Source: CAZLWA01 sp964563165 (GTDB lineage Bacteria; CLD3; SB21). Taken from it: a DNA stretch of 18,877 nt. Below, in pieces: positions 1-7,382 of the stretch. Under the pieces are notes generated by a model, which had not been told where the DNA came from, did not search any database, and was given only the letters and a program-made list of their open reading frames with translations. The position numbers and the translations under genes are program-made. The stretch is from the NCBI GenBank assembly GCA_964563165.1, contig CAZLWA010000010.1:1-18877 (forward strand), in the 5' to 3' direction. Position 1 is the first letter of the stretch, and each line of letters begins with the position of its first letter.

Positions 1-246
1 AACCACTTTAGACCCCGGAACCGCCACCATGGCCGTTGTTAAAGGATAGGTTACCTGATCCTCAACAATACGCGGCGACTGCCCTTCATAATTTGTGTAT
101 ATGATCACCTGCACGTCGCTCAAATCCGGAATGGCATCGATTGGGATCTTTAAAAGCGAGTAAACCCCCGCCGCGATCAAAAAGACGACAGCGAGTATGA
201 CCAGGAATCTATTCCTGATGGACCCTTCTATTATTTTTTCCAACAT
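1..246 (-). CDS. cusA: Copper/silver RND efflux pump inner-membrane subunit (CusA-like), N-terminal fragment
   Basis: Only the first 82 codons are present; the gene runs off the left edge. The translation starts MLEKIIEGSIRNRF, has one transmembrane stretch (LVILAVVFLIAAGVYSLL), then the stretch IPIDAIPDLSDVQVIIYT and the stretch VEDQVTYPLTTAMVAVPG. These are hallmarks of the heavy-metal RND permeases, and DLSDVQVII with QVTYPLTT is closest by recall to CusA (Cu/Ag) rather than CzcA. In such pumps this subunit is the proton-driven trimer that moves metal into the adaptor/TolC channel. A GGAG ribosome site lies about 10 bases before the ATG. It follows the adaptor gene after 53 bases and is the last visible gene of the efflux operon. 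Metal specificity cannot be settled because the methionine relay residues lie outside the window. Confidence 0.93.
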   Translation of the reverse strand, partial: MLEKIIEGSIRNRFLVILAVVFLIAAGVYSLLKIPIDAIPDLSDVQVIIYTNYEGQSPRIVEDQVTYPLTTAMVAVPGSKVV

Positions 247-299
247 AGTATCTTACTCCAAATAAACTTTCAAAGTTTCGAGAACCCGGGAAGGTCTAA

Positions 300-1823
300 T
301 TAATGACTTGTCTTCAAGACCAACTTCATTCCGCATATCGGACAATCGCCCGGCTCATCCCTGTGAATTTCAGGATGCATGGTGCAGGTGTAATAATCAT
401 TTGCTGACTGCATTTTCTCCTTATTCATATCCATTGACTTTTCCTCATGACGAGATGTTGAATCGTTTTTAGCCGACGTCATGGCGTGAATAGCGGCTTT
501 CAGATTGCTTTCCGAGTCTATCAAGAATTGGGCCGACGTTACAAGTTGTTCGCCTTCGTGGACGCCATCAATAATCTGAACAAAACCTCCCGCGGTCAAA
601 CCGGTTCTAACTTCGCGGGGATCAAAGTAACCGTTACCCAGCGAGATAACGACGATGTTTCGCTCGCCCGAATGAATAATCGCCTGTTCAGGCACCGCCA
701 CGGTTTTCAGTACCATCGGTGAAAATATTTTTACGGTAGTGAACATCTCCGGCTTTAAGTCCAATGCAGATGTATTGGATACCTCAATGCGAACCTTGAC
801 CGTCCTGGTTTCGGCGTTTAGAGTCGGATACACATAACTCACAGATCCGTAGAATACCTTTCCCGGCAGGTATGAGAGTTCGATCTCTGCTTGTTGTCCT
901 AATTTTATCCATGGGAGCTCATACTGAAAGATATCGGCCAGTATCCAGACCGAGCGCAAATCTGCAACTCTGTAAAGCTGCATGCCGGCCATGATATTCT
1001 GGCCTTGAGTGACCATCTTCTCCACGACAACGCCCTCAACCTGCGAATAGAAAGTCATTGTCTTTCTTACCGTGCCGCTTTCCTCGAGTTCTTTGATGCT
1101 GCTTTCGGGGATGTCCCAGTACAGCAATTTGCGTTTAGCGCTTTGCTGAAGCTCTAAAGCACCTTTGTTCATTCCCTCCACTTGACTCACGTCCATTTGC
1201 TTCCTGTAATTCACCGCCTGCAGAAATTCCTGTTGCGCATTGACCAGATCAGGGCTGTATATTTCCATGAGCGGGTCGCCTTTGTGGATATATTGACCTG
1301 TATAATTAACGTATAATTTTTCAACATAGCCCATGAACTTAGCGTTAACATTGAATATCTTAGTCTCATTGAAATCAACCCTTCCCACGGTTCGAATTGC
1401 TTTACTCAGCGACCGTACCATAGCGACCTCTGTTTTCACACCAATATTTTGCACCGTGACGGGGTCAATTCTGATTCCCTGCCCGCTTTCATCGCCTTGA
1501 TACACCGGTGTCAGATCCATGCCGCAGTCTGGCGCCTTGCCGGGTTTTTCCGAAGTGTACCACGGATGCATGGGATCGTGATAATAGAGGAGCTTCCTCT
1601 CGCCGCTCTTCCTGTTTTCATCTTCATATACCGGTACAAAGTCCATTCCATCGGGCGCTTTCTTCGGTGTTTGCGAAGTACTCAGCGGATTCATGGGATC
1701 GCGGTAATATGAGATCTTTCTCTCAGAATTTGTTTGTATGCCGTTGGAACTGCGAAACAAAAGCCAGCCCACGCCAATGCCAAAAATGATACTGAGAACA
1801 GCTATTATTATTATTTTCCTCAT
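300..1823 (-). CDS. cusB: RND efflux periplasmic adaptor (CusB/HlyD family) with three heavy-metal-binding motifs
   Basis: A 507-residue membrane-fusion protein that would link the inner-membrane pump to the TolC-like channel. Residues 4-23 form a hydrophobic N-terminal anchor. Two heavy-metal-binding motifs follow at about 37-68 and 78-109; the second is canonical (YYHDPMHP ... APDCGMDLTPVY). The adaptor core (barrel-sandwich/lipoyl, hairpin and beta-barrel) occupies about 118-445, with NVNAKFMGYVEKLYVNYTG, a helical hairpin near 190-250 and VAVPEQAII near 376. A third metal motif closes the protein at 478-503 (YTCTMHP ... CPICGMKLV; C480, M482, H483, C494, C497, M499). The first motif lacks its Cys and has Asn in place of His, so it is probably degenerate. 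AGGAG lies upstream of the ATG, and only 5 bases separate it from the TolC-like gene. The metal motifs favour Cu/Ag over Zn/Co, by inference. Confidence 0.93.
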   Translation of the reverse strand: MRKIIIIAVLSIIFGIGVGWLLFRSSNGIQTNSERKISYYRDPMNPLSTSQTPKKAPDGMDFVPVYEDENRKSGERKLLYYHDPMHPWYTSEKPGKAPDCGMDLTPVYQGDESGQGIRIDPVTVQNIGVKTEVAMVRSLSKAIRTVGRVDFNETKIFNVNAKFMGYVEKLYVNYTGQYIHKGDPLMEIYSPDLVNAQQEFLQAVNYRKQMDVSQVEGMNKGALELQQSAKRKLLYWDIPESSIKELEESGTVRKTMTFYSQVEGVVVEKMVTQGQNIMAGMQLYRVADLRSVWILADIFQYELPWIKLGQQAEIELSYLPGKVFYGSVSYVYPTLNAETRTVKVRIEVSNTSALDLKPEMFTTVKIFSPMVLKTVAVPEQAIIHSGERNIVVISLGNGYFDPREVRTGLTAGGFVQIIDGVHEGEQLVTSAQFLIDSESNLKAAIHAMTSAKNDSTSRHEEKSMDMNKEKMQSANDYYTCTMHPEIHRDEPGDCPICGMKLVLKTSH

Positions 1824-1828
1824 ATCCT

Positions 1829-3115
1829 TTACTCCTGGTGACGGTGCACAGTTATTTTTTCGTTGATATCGTTGATACTCAGACCTACCGCTTGTTCAAG
1901 GTCCGCCTGACTTTTCAGAAGATCCGTCAAATGCATTTGATATTCCAATTTCGCCATTAAAAGCGTGCGGTACGCATCTATGACCATCAGAAATTCTGTC
2001 AATCCCGACTGATATTCGGTTAGGGTTAAACTTAAAGTTTGTTCGGCCTGCGGCAGAATGGTATTCTTAAAAAGCTCGACATGATGATGGTTTGATTTCA
2101 GATTCGCAAGAGCGGACTGCAATTCGAGCTGAATCAGGTTTTTCATATATGAATATTCCGACTTACTTTGATCTATTTGCAAACGGCCCTCAGCCATCTG
2201 ACCGCGGTATTTATTCTTCGACCACCACGCAAGCGGAATGCTTGCGCCAACCATGAACCCCCAGGAGTCATTAGCGCCGGCAAATCTCTTATAGGTTCCG
2301 CGCACCATAAGGTCCGGGTAAGATTCTTTTCGATAGCCCATCAGTGCAGATTCATTCATCTGAATATTAAAATTCACAGCCAGCAATTCCGAACGCGAAT
2401 TCTCGATCAGCGAACCGAGTTCATGAAGGGGCCAATCTGACTTTTTGGGAACCGTTTCCGGAATATTGGAAAACGCCGACCCCATCGGGCGATTCAACAG
2501 AGCATTGATCGCCGATTCACCGATTATTTTTTCCTTCTCTAAAGTCGACTCATCTTCGATGAGAAATGATAATTGGGTCTGCGCACGAATGACATCGGAT
2601 TGCTTTCCTTTTCCAACTTCATATTGCTTCATCGCGATATCGATCAGACTTCCCATGAGATTCTGATTCTCTTTGTTAATCTCTATCTTGCGCTGAATGA
2701 GATATAATTCGAAATAGGAGGTTTTCAAATCCCGAATGATCTTCTTTTTTAATGCAAGGTAATTTTGTTCGGTCATACGGGCGCCGTACTTCGCAGCGTT
2801 CACTTTTGAACTTAATTTTCCAGGCCACGGAACGGTTTGTTGTATGAAATAGTCTGTCTCCATATTTTTTCTGGTGGGAACAGGAAACGATTCGACAGGC
2901 GTGTCGTAGAAGTCAATCCCCACTTGCGGCGCTTCCCAGGCTCCCGCTTGTTTTATCCTCGTTTGAACAGCGCCGACTTCAAAATGTGCCGCTTGCAGTT
3001 GAGGATTATTCAGCATCGCTTCGTCAATGAGAGAGTCGAGATTCACCGATTGCGGAAAAACTTTAGACGAAGAAAAGATACATACTAGTAAAATGAGAAA
3101 ATCGGATAGGCGCAT
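1829..3115 (-). CDS. TolC-family outer-membrane channel of the metal efflux system (CusC-like)
   Basis: A 428-residue protein with an N-terminal signal peptide (MRLSDFLILLVCIFSSSKVFPQ). It shows the duplicated outer-membrane-efflux-protein layout: LDSLIDEAMLNNPQLQAA near the mature N-terminus, a long helix with YEVGKGKQSDVIRAQTQLS in the middle, and LTLTEYQSGLTEFLMVIDAY in the second repeat. The family forms trimeric beta-barrel/alpha-barrel ducts across the outer membrane. No lipoprotein cysteine is seen at the end of the signal peptide, unlike E. coli CusC. AAGGAGAACTC precedes the ATG, a strong ribosome site. The gene comes 91 bases after the small secreted protein and 5 bases before the adaptor, so it very probably exports the same metal. 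Family assignment is firm; the substrate is inferred from its neighbours. Confidence 0.93.
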   Translation of the reverse strand: MRLSDFLILLVCIFSSSKVFPQSVNLDSLIDEAMLNNPQLQAAHFEVGAVQTRIKQAGAWEAPQVGIDFYDTPVESFPVPTRKNMETDYFIQQTVPWPGKLSSKVNAAKYGARMTEQNYLALKKKIIRDLKTSYFELYLIQRKIEINKENQNLMGSLIDIAMKQYEVGKGKQSDVIRAQTQLSFLIEDESTLEKEKIIGESAINALLNRPMGSAFSNIPETVPKKSDWPLHELGSLIENSRSELLAVNFNIQMNESALMGYRKESYPDLMVRGTYKRFAGANDSWGFMVGASIPLAWWSKNKYRGQMAEGRLQIDQSKSEYSYMKNLIQLELQSALANLKSNHHHVELFKNTILPQAEQTLSLTLTEYQSGLTEFLMVIDAYRTLLMAKLEYQMHLTDLLKSQADLEQAVGLSINDINEKITVHRHQE

Positions 3116-3206
3116 GAGTTCTCCTTAAAAACATAACGTTGTTTGCTAAGAATGTTTTTTTGAAACACTTCTTGCATTCAATGGGTAGAATCAACAAAGG
3201 AGACCG

Positions 3207-3602
3207 TTAAATCAGGAAGGTCTGGAGAAGGGCTATCCTGTCAGGGGATGACAGGGGTGGCGAATTAATACGAGCCTGAAGATTGTGAGCGGAAGAAAAC
3301 GTTTGATCGGTATGTGCAGATACATTTGAAAGTAAATACGATAAAGGGTGCGGCGTATTGCTTTTGGCATCGGGCAGGATCTTATCAAAAGACCGATCCG
3401 ATTTTACCTGCATCATCGGACAGGAAGCATCGTTTTTAATTGAAACCGAGCTCCACGCCGAATGACCGGAACCCGTGTTCTGGCAGCACGGCATGCTGGA
3501 TCTTACGCACATTCCGCCACCCGATCCGGCAGAGAACTGCGCAACCAGCAATGACACCACGACGGTTACGGTAGCTGCATATTTATGAATATTTTTGCCC
3601 AT
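3207..3602 (-). CDS. Small secreted Cys/Met-containing protein at the head of the metal efflux operon
   Basis: A 131-residue protein of unknown function. Residues 9-24 are hydrophobic (ATVTVVVSLLVAQFSAG), consistent with a signal peptide. The mature part begins with a Cys/Met cluster (MCVRSSMPCCQ) and later has SCPMM and several His residues, all plausible soft-metal ligands. The C-terminal half is low in charge and Ser/Pro rich. I chose the ATG at 3602 because GGA lies about 8 bases upstream and the signal peptide then sits at the N-terminus. An upstream ATG at 3659 would add 19 residues and has a weaker ribosome site. Position before the TolC-like, adaptor and CusA genes suggests periplasmic metal binding or sensing, by inference only. 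No named family is recognised. Confidence 0.72.
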   Translation of the reverse strand: MGKNIHKYAATVTVVVSLLVAQFSAGSGGGMCVRSSMPCCQNTGSGHSAWSSVSIKNDASCPMMQVKSDRSFDKILPDAKSNTPHPLSYLLSNVSAHTDQTFSSAHNLQARINSPPLSSPDRIALLQTFLI

Positions 3603-3697
3603 CAGTATCCGTTTAACGCAAATGACACCGGAAAAGTTCCAAGTTTTCTTGAAAATCACATCTCATGCAGAAAACGGCCCATCTTTTTCTTTAGAAA

Positions 3698-3711
3698 GTA
3701 AGGATTCTTAC
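3698..3711. promoter_or_regulatory. Near-palindrome upstream of the metal efflux operon (possible operator)
   Basis: GTAAGGATTCTTAC reads as two 7-base half-sites with one mismatched pair. It lies in the 91-base space between the end of the radical-SAM gene and the longer start of the small secreted protein, about 100 bases before the preferred start. I could not place a convincing -35/-10 pair beside it, and it does not match a regulator site that I can name. Possible metal-responsive operator; weak evidence. Confidence 0.25.
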
Positions 3712-3750
3712 AACAGTTTGAAATGATTTTAGTCATGAAATCCGAAATAT

Positions 3751-4350
3751 TCAGTTTCTACGGAATGACTTCAAAAAAGACTCTTCGGGAAATCCTGTAA
3801 CTTTAGTCTCCTGACCGCTGATAGACACTTCAAATTCTCTTGCTTCTCCGGCTATTTCGTGTTCAAAGCATCTGTAGCGATCTGTCAGAAAATGTACCTG
3901 TTGATTAAGAGAGCTGCGCCAAAGCCGGTCGCACCGAAGTTCCTTCACATATTCCCCATCTACTAAGATATCGAGTTGATCCAGCAATGACGTGAAGGGA
4001 GTTTTCATTTCATAAATTTCGCTCATGGTATAGCCCGAATAGCTCATAACGGACAGCCCTGCGCGTTTCAGCAGTTTCGCCGCAGGCACCAATGCCCCGG
4101 CCTGCGCGAAAGGCTCTCCGCCGCTGAAGGTGACTCCTTCGATCAAAGAAAAATCTCTCGTTTCCTGTTTGACAGTTTCAACAAGCTCCTCCGGCGTCAA
4201 TTTCCATGGCGATCCGAATTTCAGATAATCGGGATTCCAGCACGCGGGACATCGCTTCGGGCACCCCTGAACCCAAACAACGGCGCGTCTTCCGGGCCCA
4301 TTCACTTCTGAAATCGGGAGAATTTGAGCTAACTCGATCTTACGCGGCAT
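3751..4350 (-). CDS. NrdG-like radical-SAM activase (4Fe-4S single-cluster domain protein)
   Basis: A 199-residue protein with the radical-SAM cluster motif C30-PKR-C34-PA-C37 (CX3CX2C) preceded by GPGRRAVVWVQGC, and the SAM-binding GGE motif at 76-80 (TFSGGEP). This arrangement matches the NrdG/glycyl-radical-enzyme activase family, which uses a reduced 4Fe-4S cluster and S-adenosylmethionine to generate a radical on a partner. No glycyl-radical enzyme (NrdD or PFL type) is visible here, so the partner is unknown. A C-terminal segment (residues 150-199) extends past the minimal core. The leader just before the ATG is AT-rich without a clear ribosome site. It sits 78 bases after nusB and may be transcribed with it or independently. 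The family is secure, the target is not. Confidence 0.85.
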   Translation of the reverse strand: MPRKIELAQILPISEVNGPGRRAVVWVQGCPKRCPACWNPDYLKFGSPWKLTPEELVETVKQETRDFSLIEGVTFSGGEPFAQAGALVPAAKLLKRAGLSVMSYSGYTMSEIYEMKTPFTSLLDQLDILVDGEYVKELRCDRLWRSSLNQQVHFLTDRYRCFEHEIAGEAREFEVSISGQETKVTGFPEESFLKSFRRN

Positions 4351-4415
4351 AAAAATATTTATTTTGGACAGTTAAATTGAGTGCGATCATTACGGAGTGA
4401 GGATCAAATTCAAGC

Positions 4416-4430
4416 AATCGGCGGCCGATT
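4416..4430 (-). other. Short GC-rich hairpin at the nusB stop codon
   Basis: On the coding strand AATCGGCCGCCGATT is a perfect inverted repeat with a 6-base stem and 3-base loop, starting within the nusB stop codon. It is not followed by a T-run, so it is a poor rho-independent terminator. It may slow RNA decay or partly terminate before the radical-SAM gene. Confidence 0.35.
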
Positions 4431-4920
4431 ATTCCTCGATGACGCCGCGCCCGGTCTTGTGAATGCGTGCGCCTTTTCTTAAGTCGTCAAAAACCGAATC
4501 CAGAATGCCGTTTATAAATTTGCTGCTTTTTTCCGTACTGAAACGTTTGCTGATCTCGATCATCTCATTGATGGATACTTTGGGAGGGATGTCTTCAAAA
4601 AATATGAATTCGCAGATAGCCATACGCAACAGCAAACGGTCAATAATCGCAATACGTTCAAAATCCCAATTCTGCGTGCGCGATCGGATCAACTGATCCA
4701 ATTCAGGCTGATGTTCAACAGCGCAACCCACCAGCTTTTTCACGAATGCCATCGCAGGTTCGGAAAAAAGCTCACAGACCTCTTCCAAAATCCTCGAAAG
4801 ATCGTCATGCGTAAACTCGAAAGCATACAAAGCCTGTAGAACCGCTTCACGCGCTTCACGGCGGCTGCTTTTCGGCGCGTGATCGCCCGATTTGGCACCG
4901 TCAGATAAATGAGGATTCAT
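4429..4920 (-). CDS. nusB: Transcription antitermination factor NusB
   Basis: A 163-residue protein with the full NusB all-helical fold signature: SRREAREAVLQALYAFEF near residues 19-36 (RNA-binding arginine-rich first helix), then DRLLLRMAICEF, PPKVSINEMIEISKRF, and STEKSSKFINGILD towards the C-terminus. NusB pairs with S10 (NusE) on boxA RNA to promote antitermination of rRNA operons. The N-terminus carries about 18 extra residues of low complexity before the conserved first helix; a shorter start is possible but no better ATG is seen. The ATG is preceded by TGTTTTT and no obvious ribosome site. It follows leucine dehydrogenase by 34 bases, an association without an evident functional link. 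Confidence 0.95.
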   Translation of the reverse strand: MNPHLSDGAKSGDHAPKSSRREAREAVLQALYAFEFTHDDLSRILEEVCELFSEPAMAFVKKLVGCAVEHQPELDQLIRSRTQNWDFERIAIIDRLLLRMAICEFIFFEDIPPKVSINEMIEISKRFSTEKSSKFINGILDSVFDDLRKGARIHKTGRGVIEE

Positions 4921-4954
4921 AAAAACATGTTAGAGAACAAATAAATATTGAAAT

Positions 4955-6061
4955 TTAGAAACTTTCCAGCCGCCGCATGACGGATTCGGATTTACTCACA
5001 TAATTTTGCTTAATACGTCCGATATGATAAATACGATCTTCTGCGATCCTATTTGAAGCTACATAGGTGGGAATTTTTTCGCGATCGGACAATTCCAGAA
5101 TACTTTTGACAATATCGTAGATTCCTTTTGCCTGCGAAAGCGCCTTTTCCTGATTGTACCCTTCGAGTTCGTTGTAAACATTGATCAGGCCGCCCGAATT
5201 AATAACATAATCCGGCGCGTAAGCGATTTTTCTATCGATAAGCATTTGGCCGTGTTTGGCTTCGTCTTTCAATTGATTGTTCGCGGCGCCGGCAATAATC
5301 TTGAACCGGAATTTCGGTATCGTGTCGTCATTGACGATTGCACCGAGCGCGCACGGAGCGAAAATATCCGCGTCCACGGAATAGATCTCATCGCCATTCA
5401 CGGATTCCGCGCCAAATTCACTCACGACTTTTTTCACGCGTTCCATATCCACATCGTTGACGATCAATTTTGCACCTTCATCATGTAAATGCCGAACGAG
5501 GTAGTAGCCGACGTGCCCAAGACCTTGGACGGCAATGCGCAATCCTTTGAGCGACTGCGTGCCGAAGACCTTTTCCACGCACGCTTTCATTCCGCGATAG
5601 GTGCCCAGTGCCGTTACCGGTGAAGGATCGCCGCTGCCGCCAAGCGCGCGGGAAATCCCGGTTACGTATTTTGTTTCCATCCGCGTGTATTCCATATCGG
5701 TCACACTCGTACCGACATCTTCTGCCGTAATATAACGGCCGCCGAGTCCCTGAACAAAACGTCCGAACGCCCGAAACAAAATCTCGCTTTTATCCTTTTT
5801 CGGATCCCCGATTATCACCGATTTGCCTCCGCCCAAATTCAATCCGGCTACCGCGGCTTTGTACGTCATCCCGCGCGACAAACGCAGTACGTCATTCAGG
5901 GCATCTTCGTGGGATTGATACGGATACATGCGGCATCCGCCCAGCGCAGGGCCCAGCGTCGTATTATGAATAGCTACAATCGCCCGCAAGCCGCTTTTCT
6001 TATCGCTAAAAAAAACGACCTCCTCATGATCTTTCTCCTCCATCATCTCAAAAGTCTTCAT
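4955..6061 (-). CDS. Leucine dehydrogenase (Glu/Leu/Phe/Val dehydrogenase family)
   Basis: A 368-residue NAD-dependent amino-acid dehydrogenase that would interconvert branched-chain amino acids and their 2-oxo acids with release of ammonia. The substrate domain shows LGPALGGCRMYPY, the conserved lysines K68 (MTYKAAVAGL) and K80 (LGGGKSVI), and the catalytic-loop segment ITAEDVGTS. The Rossmann motif is VQGLGHVGYY at 178-187 with the acidic NDVD after strand beta-2. Length and motifs match leucine dehydrogenase better than hexameric glutamate dehydrogenase; valine or phenylalanine activity cannot be excluded. I start at the ATG at 6061; two TTG codons precede it, and GGAGAG at 6068-6073 is correctly spaced for the ATG. 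It lies 15 bases after the acyl-CoA dehydrogenase stop, so the two are probably one operon. Confidence 0.93.
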   Translation of the reverse strand: MKTFEMMEEKDHEEVVFFSDKKSGLRAIVAIHNTTLGPALGGCRMYPYQSHEDALNDVLRLSRGMTYKAAVAGLNLGGGKSVIIGDPKKDKSEILFRAFGRFVQGLGGRYITAEDVGTSVTDMEYTRMETKYVTGISRALGGSGDPSPVTALGTYRGMKACVEKVFGTQSLKGLRIAVQGLGHVGYYLVRHLHDEGAKLIVNDVDMERVKKVVSEFGAESVNGDEIYSVDADIFAPCALGAIVNDDTIPKFRFKIIAGAANNQLKDEAKHGQMLIDRKIAYAPDYVINSGGLINVYNELEGYNQEKALSQAKGIYDIVKSILELSDREKIPTYVASNRIAEDRIYHIGRIKQNYVSKSESVMRRLESF

Positions 6062-6067
6062 CAACAA

Positions 6068-6073
6068 CTCTCC
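6068..6073 (-). promoter_or_regulatory. Ribosome-binding site that decides the leucine dehydrogenase start
   Basis: On the coding strand GGAGAG is followed by TTGTTG and then ATG. The 6-base spacing supports the ATG at 6061 over the TTG at 6067, which would touch the site. Confidence 0.7.
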
Positions 6074-6076
6074 GTT

Positions 6077-7219
6077 CTATGAATTTAACACGTGACGGGC
6101 TATCACGACGCGTTGGATTTCAGAAGTGCCTTCGTAAATTTCCGTAATTTTTGCATCGCGCATCATTCGCTCGACCGGATACTCTTTCGTATAGCCGTAA
6201 CCGCCGTGCATTTGAACGGCCTGGGTGGTCACCCACATCGCGGTTTCCGAAGCAAACAATTTTGCCATTGCCGCTTCTTTGGCGTATTTTTGTCCGTTAT
6301 CTCTGAGCCAGCAGGCTTTGTTCAACAGCATTTTTGAAGCATCGATACGGACCGCCATATCGGCGATCTTAAATTCATTGGCCTGAAATTTGGAAATCGG
6401 CTGGCCGAATTGCTCGCGCGATTTGGTATACTTGACCGTCTGTTCGAATGCCCCTTCCGCAATGCCGATGGCCTGGGCGGAAATACCGATTCTTCCCCCG
6501 TCGAGCGTCTCCATGGCGATTCTAAAACCCATGCCTTCTTCGCCGAGAAGATTCTCTTTAGGGATCATACAGTTTTCAAAAACTAATTCCGTTGTATCGG
6601 ATGCCCGGATCCCGAGTTTATTTTCTTTCTTACCTGCTTTGAATCCCGGAAATTTCTTGTCCACAATAAATGCACTGATGCCTTTGGTCTTGTTCGCCTT
6701 GTCCGTCCGGAGAAAACAAATCACATAATCGGCACTGGCGCCGCTGGTGACCCAGAGTTTGGTCCCGTTAACCAAATAATGATCCGATTTCTTTTCTGCA
6801 AAACACACAAGGCCCGCCGCATCACTTCCTGAAACCGATTCAGACAGCGAATACGCGCCGAGTGCTTTCCCGGTTGCCAGCGGTCTCAAATATTTTTCCT
6901 TTTGCGCATCGGTCCCGAATTTCTCCACATTAAAACACACCAGCGAATTATTCACCGAACAGATGACTCCTGCCGACGCATCCACTTTGGATAATTCCTG
7001 AATGACCAAAATATAGGTCTGAGTGTCGAGCGCCGTGCCTCCCCATTTTTCGGAAACCATCATACCCATGAAGCCCAGTTCGCCCAGTTTCTCAATGGCC
7101 TTTTTCGGAAACTTCTGCTGCTCATCGAGTTCCGCCGCAAAAGGCGCCAAATATTCAGCAGCAAAATCTCTGGCCGTATCTCTGATGAGTTCCTGTTCTT
7201 CAGTTAATTTGAAGTCCAT
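6077..7219 (-). CDS. Short-chain acyl-CoA dehydrogenase
   Basis: A 380-residue flavoenzyme of standard length for the family; it introduces a trans-2,3 double bond into an acyl-CoA and passes electrons to ETF. Signatures are AYSLSESVSGSDAAG (flavin/substrate loop), LWVTSGASADYVICF, GGRIGISAQAIGIAEGAF, REQFGQPISKFQA, QMHGGYGYTKEYPVERMMRD, and the C-terminal IYEGTSEIQR. The catalytic base is expected at E363 in YEGTS, the butyryl/medium-chain arrangement. Isovaleryl-CoA dehydrogenase keeps its base on another helix, so that identity is less likely. The next gene, leucine dehydrogenase, suggests a role downstream of branched-chain oxo-acids or in general short acyl-CoA oxidation. GAGG lies just before the ATG and a good promoter sits about 50 bases upstream. 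Exact chain-length preference is not determinable. Confidence 0.93.
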   Translation of the reverse strand: MDFKLTEEQELIRDTARDFAAEYLAPFAAELDEQQKFPKKAIEKLGELGFMGMMVSEKWGGTALDTQTYILVIQELSKVDASAGVICSVNNSLVCFNVEKFGTDAQKEKYLRPLATGKALGAYSLSESVSGSDAAGLVCFAEKKSDHYLVNGTKLWVTSGASADYVICFLRTDKANKTKGISAFIVDKKFPGFKAGKKENKLGIRASDTTELVFENCMIPKENLLGEEGMGFRIAMETLDGGRIGISAQAIGIAEGAFEQTVKYTKSREQFGQPISKFQANEFKIADMAVRIDASKMLLNKACWLRDNGQKYAKEAAMAKLFASETAMWVTTQAVQMHGGYGYTKEYPVERMMRDAKITEIYEGTSEIQRVVIARHVLNS

Positions 7220-7270
7220 TATGCCTCTTCATAAATTAAATGGGTAATTGAGAATCCGAAAAAGTGCGCC

Positions 7271-7299
7271 AATATAGATATCCTGCAAGGAATAATCAA
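7271..7299 (-). promoter_or_regulatory. Sigma-70-like promoter for the acyl-CoA dehydrogenase/leucine dehydrogenase operon
   Basis: On the coding strand the -35 box is TTGATT (7294-7299) and the -10 box is TATATT (7271-7276), separated by 17 bases. The -10 box matches five of six consensus bases and the -35 box four of six. Transcription would start near 7264, giving a leader of about 45 bases before the ATG at 7219. Confidence 0.6.
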
Positions 7300-7309
7300 G
7301 AATTTCTTG
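7297..7309. promoter_or_regulatory. Perfect palindrome overlapping the -35 box (candidate operator)
   Basis: CAAGAATTTCTTG is a perfect 6+6 inverted repeat around one central base. It overlaps the -35 box of the dehydrogenase operon promoter by three bases, the usual place for a repressor site. The cognate regulator is not in the window; a fatty-acid or branched-chain catabolism repressor is only a guess. Confidence 0.4.
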
Positions 7310-7328
7310 GAGTCAAAATCGCCGAAAT

Positions 7329-7358
7329 AAAAAATCCGCTCCAAAAAATAGAACGGAT
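7329..7358 (-). terminator. Rho-independent terminator after the TPR-like gene
   Basis: On the coding strand ATCCGTTC and GAGCGGAT form an 8-base stem with one mismatch around a 9-base loop, followed directly by a run of T residues. It starts 24 bases after the stop codon of the TPR-like gene. The opposite strand lacks a T-run after the stem, so it acts in the minus direction. Confidence 0.75.
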
Positions 7359-7382
7359 CTTCATGTAGGAACATTTTTGATC

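Noticed and set aside
3127..3159. Inverted repeat AAAAACAT/ATGTTTTT between the small secreted protein and the TolC-like gene, as terminator
   Set aside because: The stem is 8 AT-rich pairs with a 17-base loop, which is too weak, and a terminator here would split the efflux operon.
6077..7219. Identification of the acyl-CoA dehydrogenase as isovaleryl-CoA dehydrogenase from its leucine dehydrogenase neighbour
   Set aside because: The C-terminal YEGTSEIQR carries the catalytic Glu in the position used by butyryl/medium-chain enzymes, whereas isovaleryl-CoA dehydrogenase has it elsewhere.
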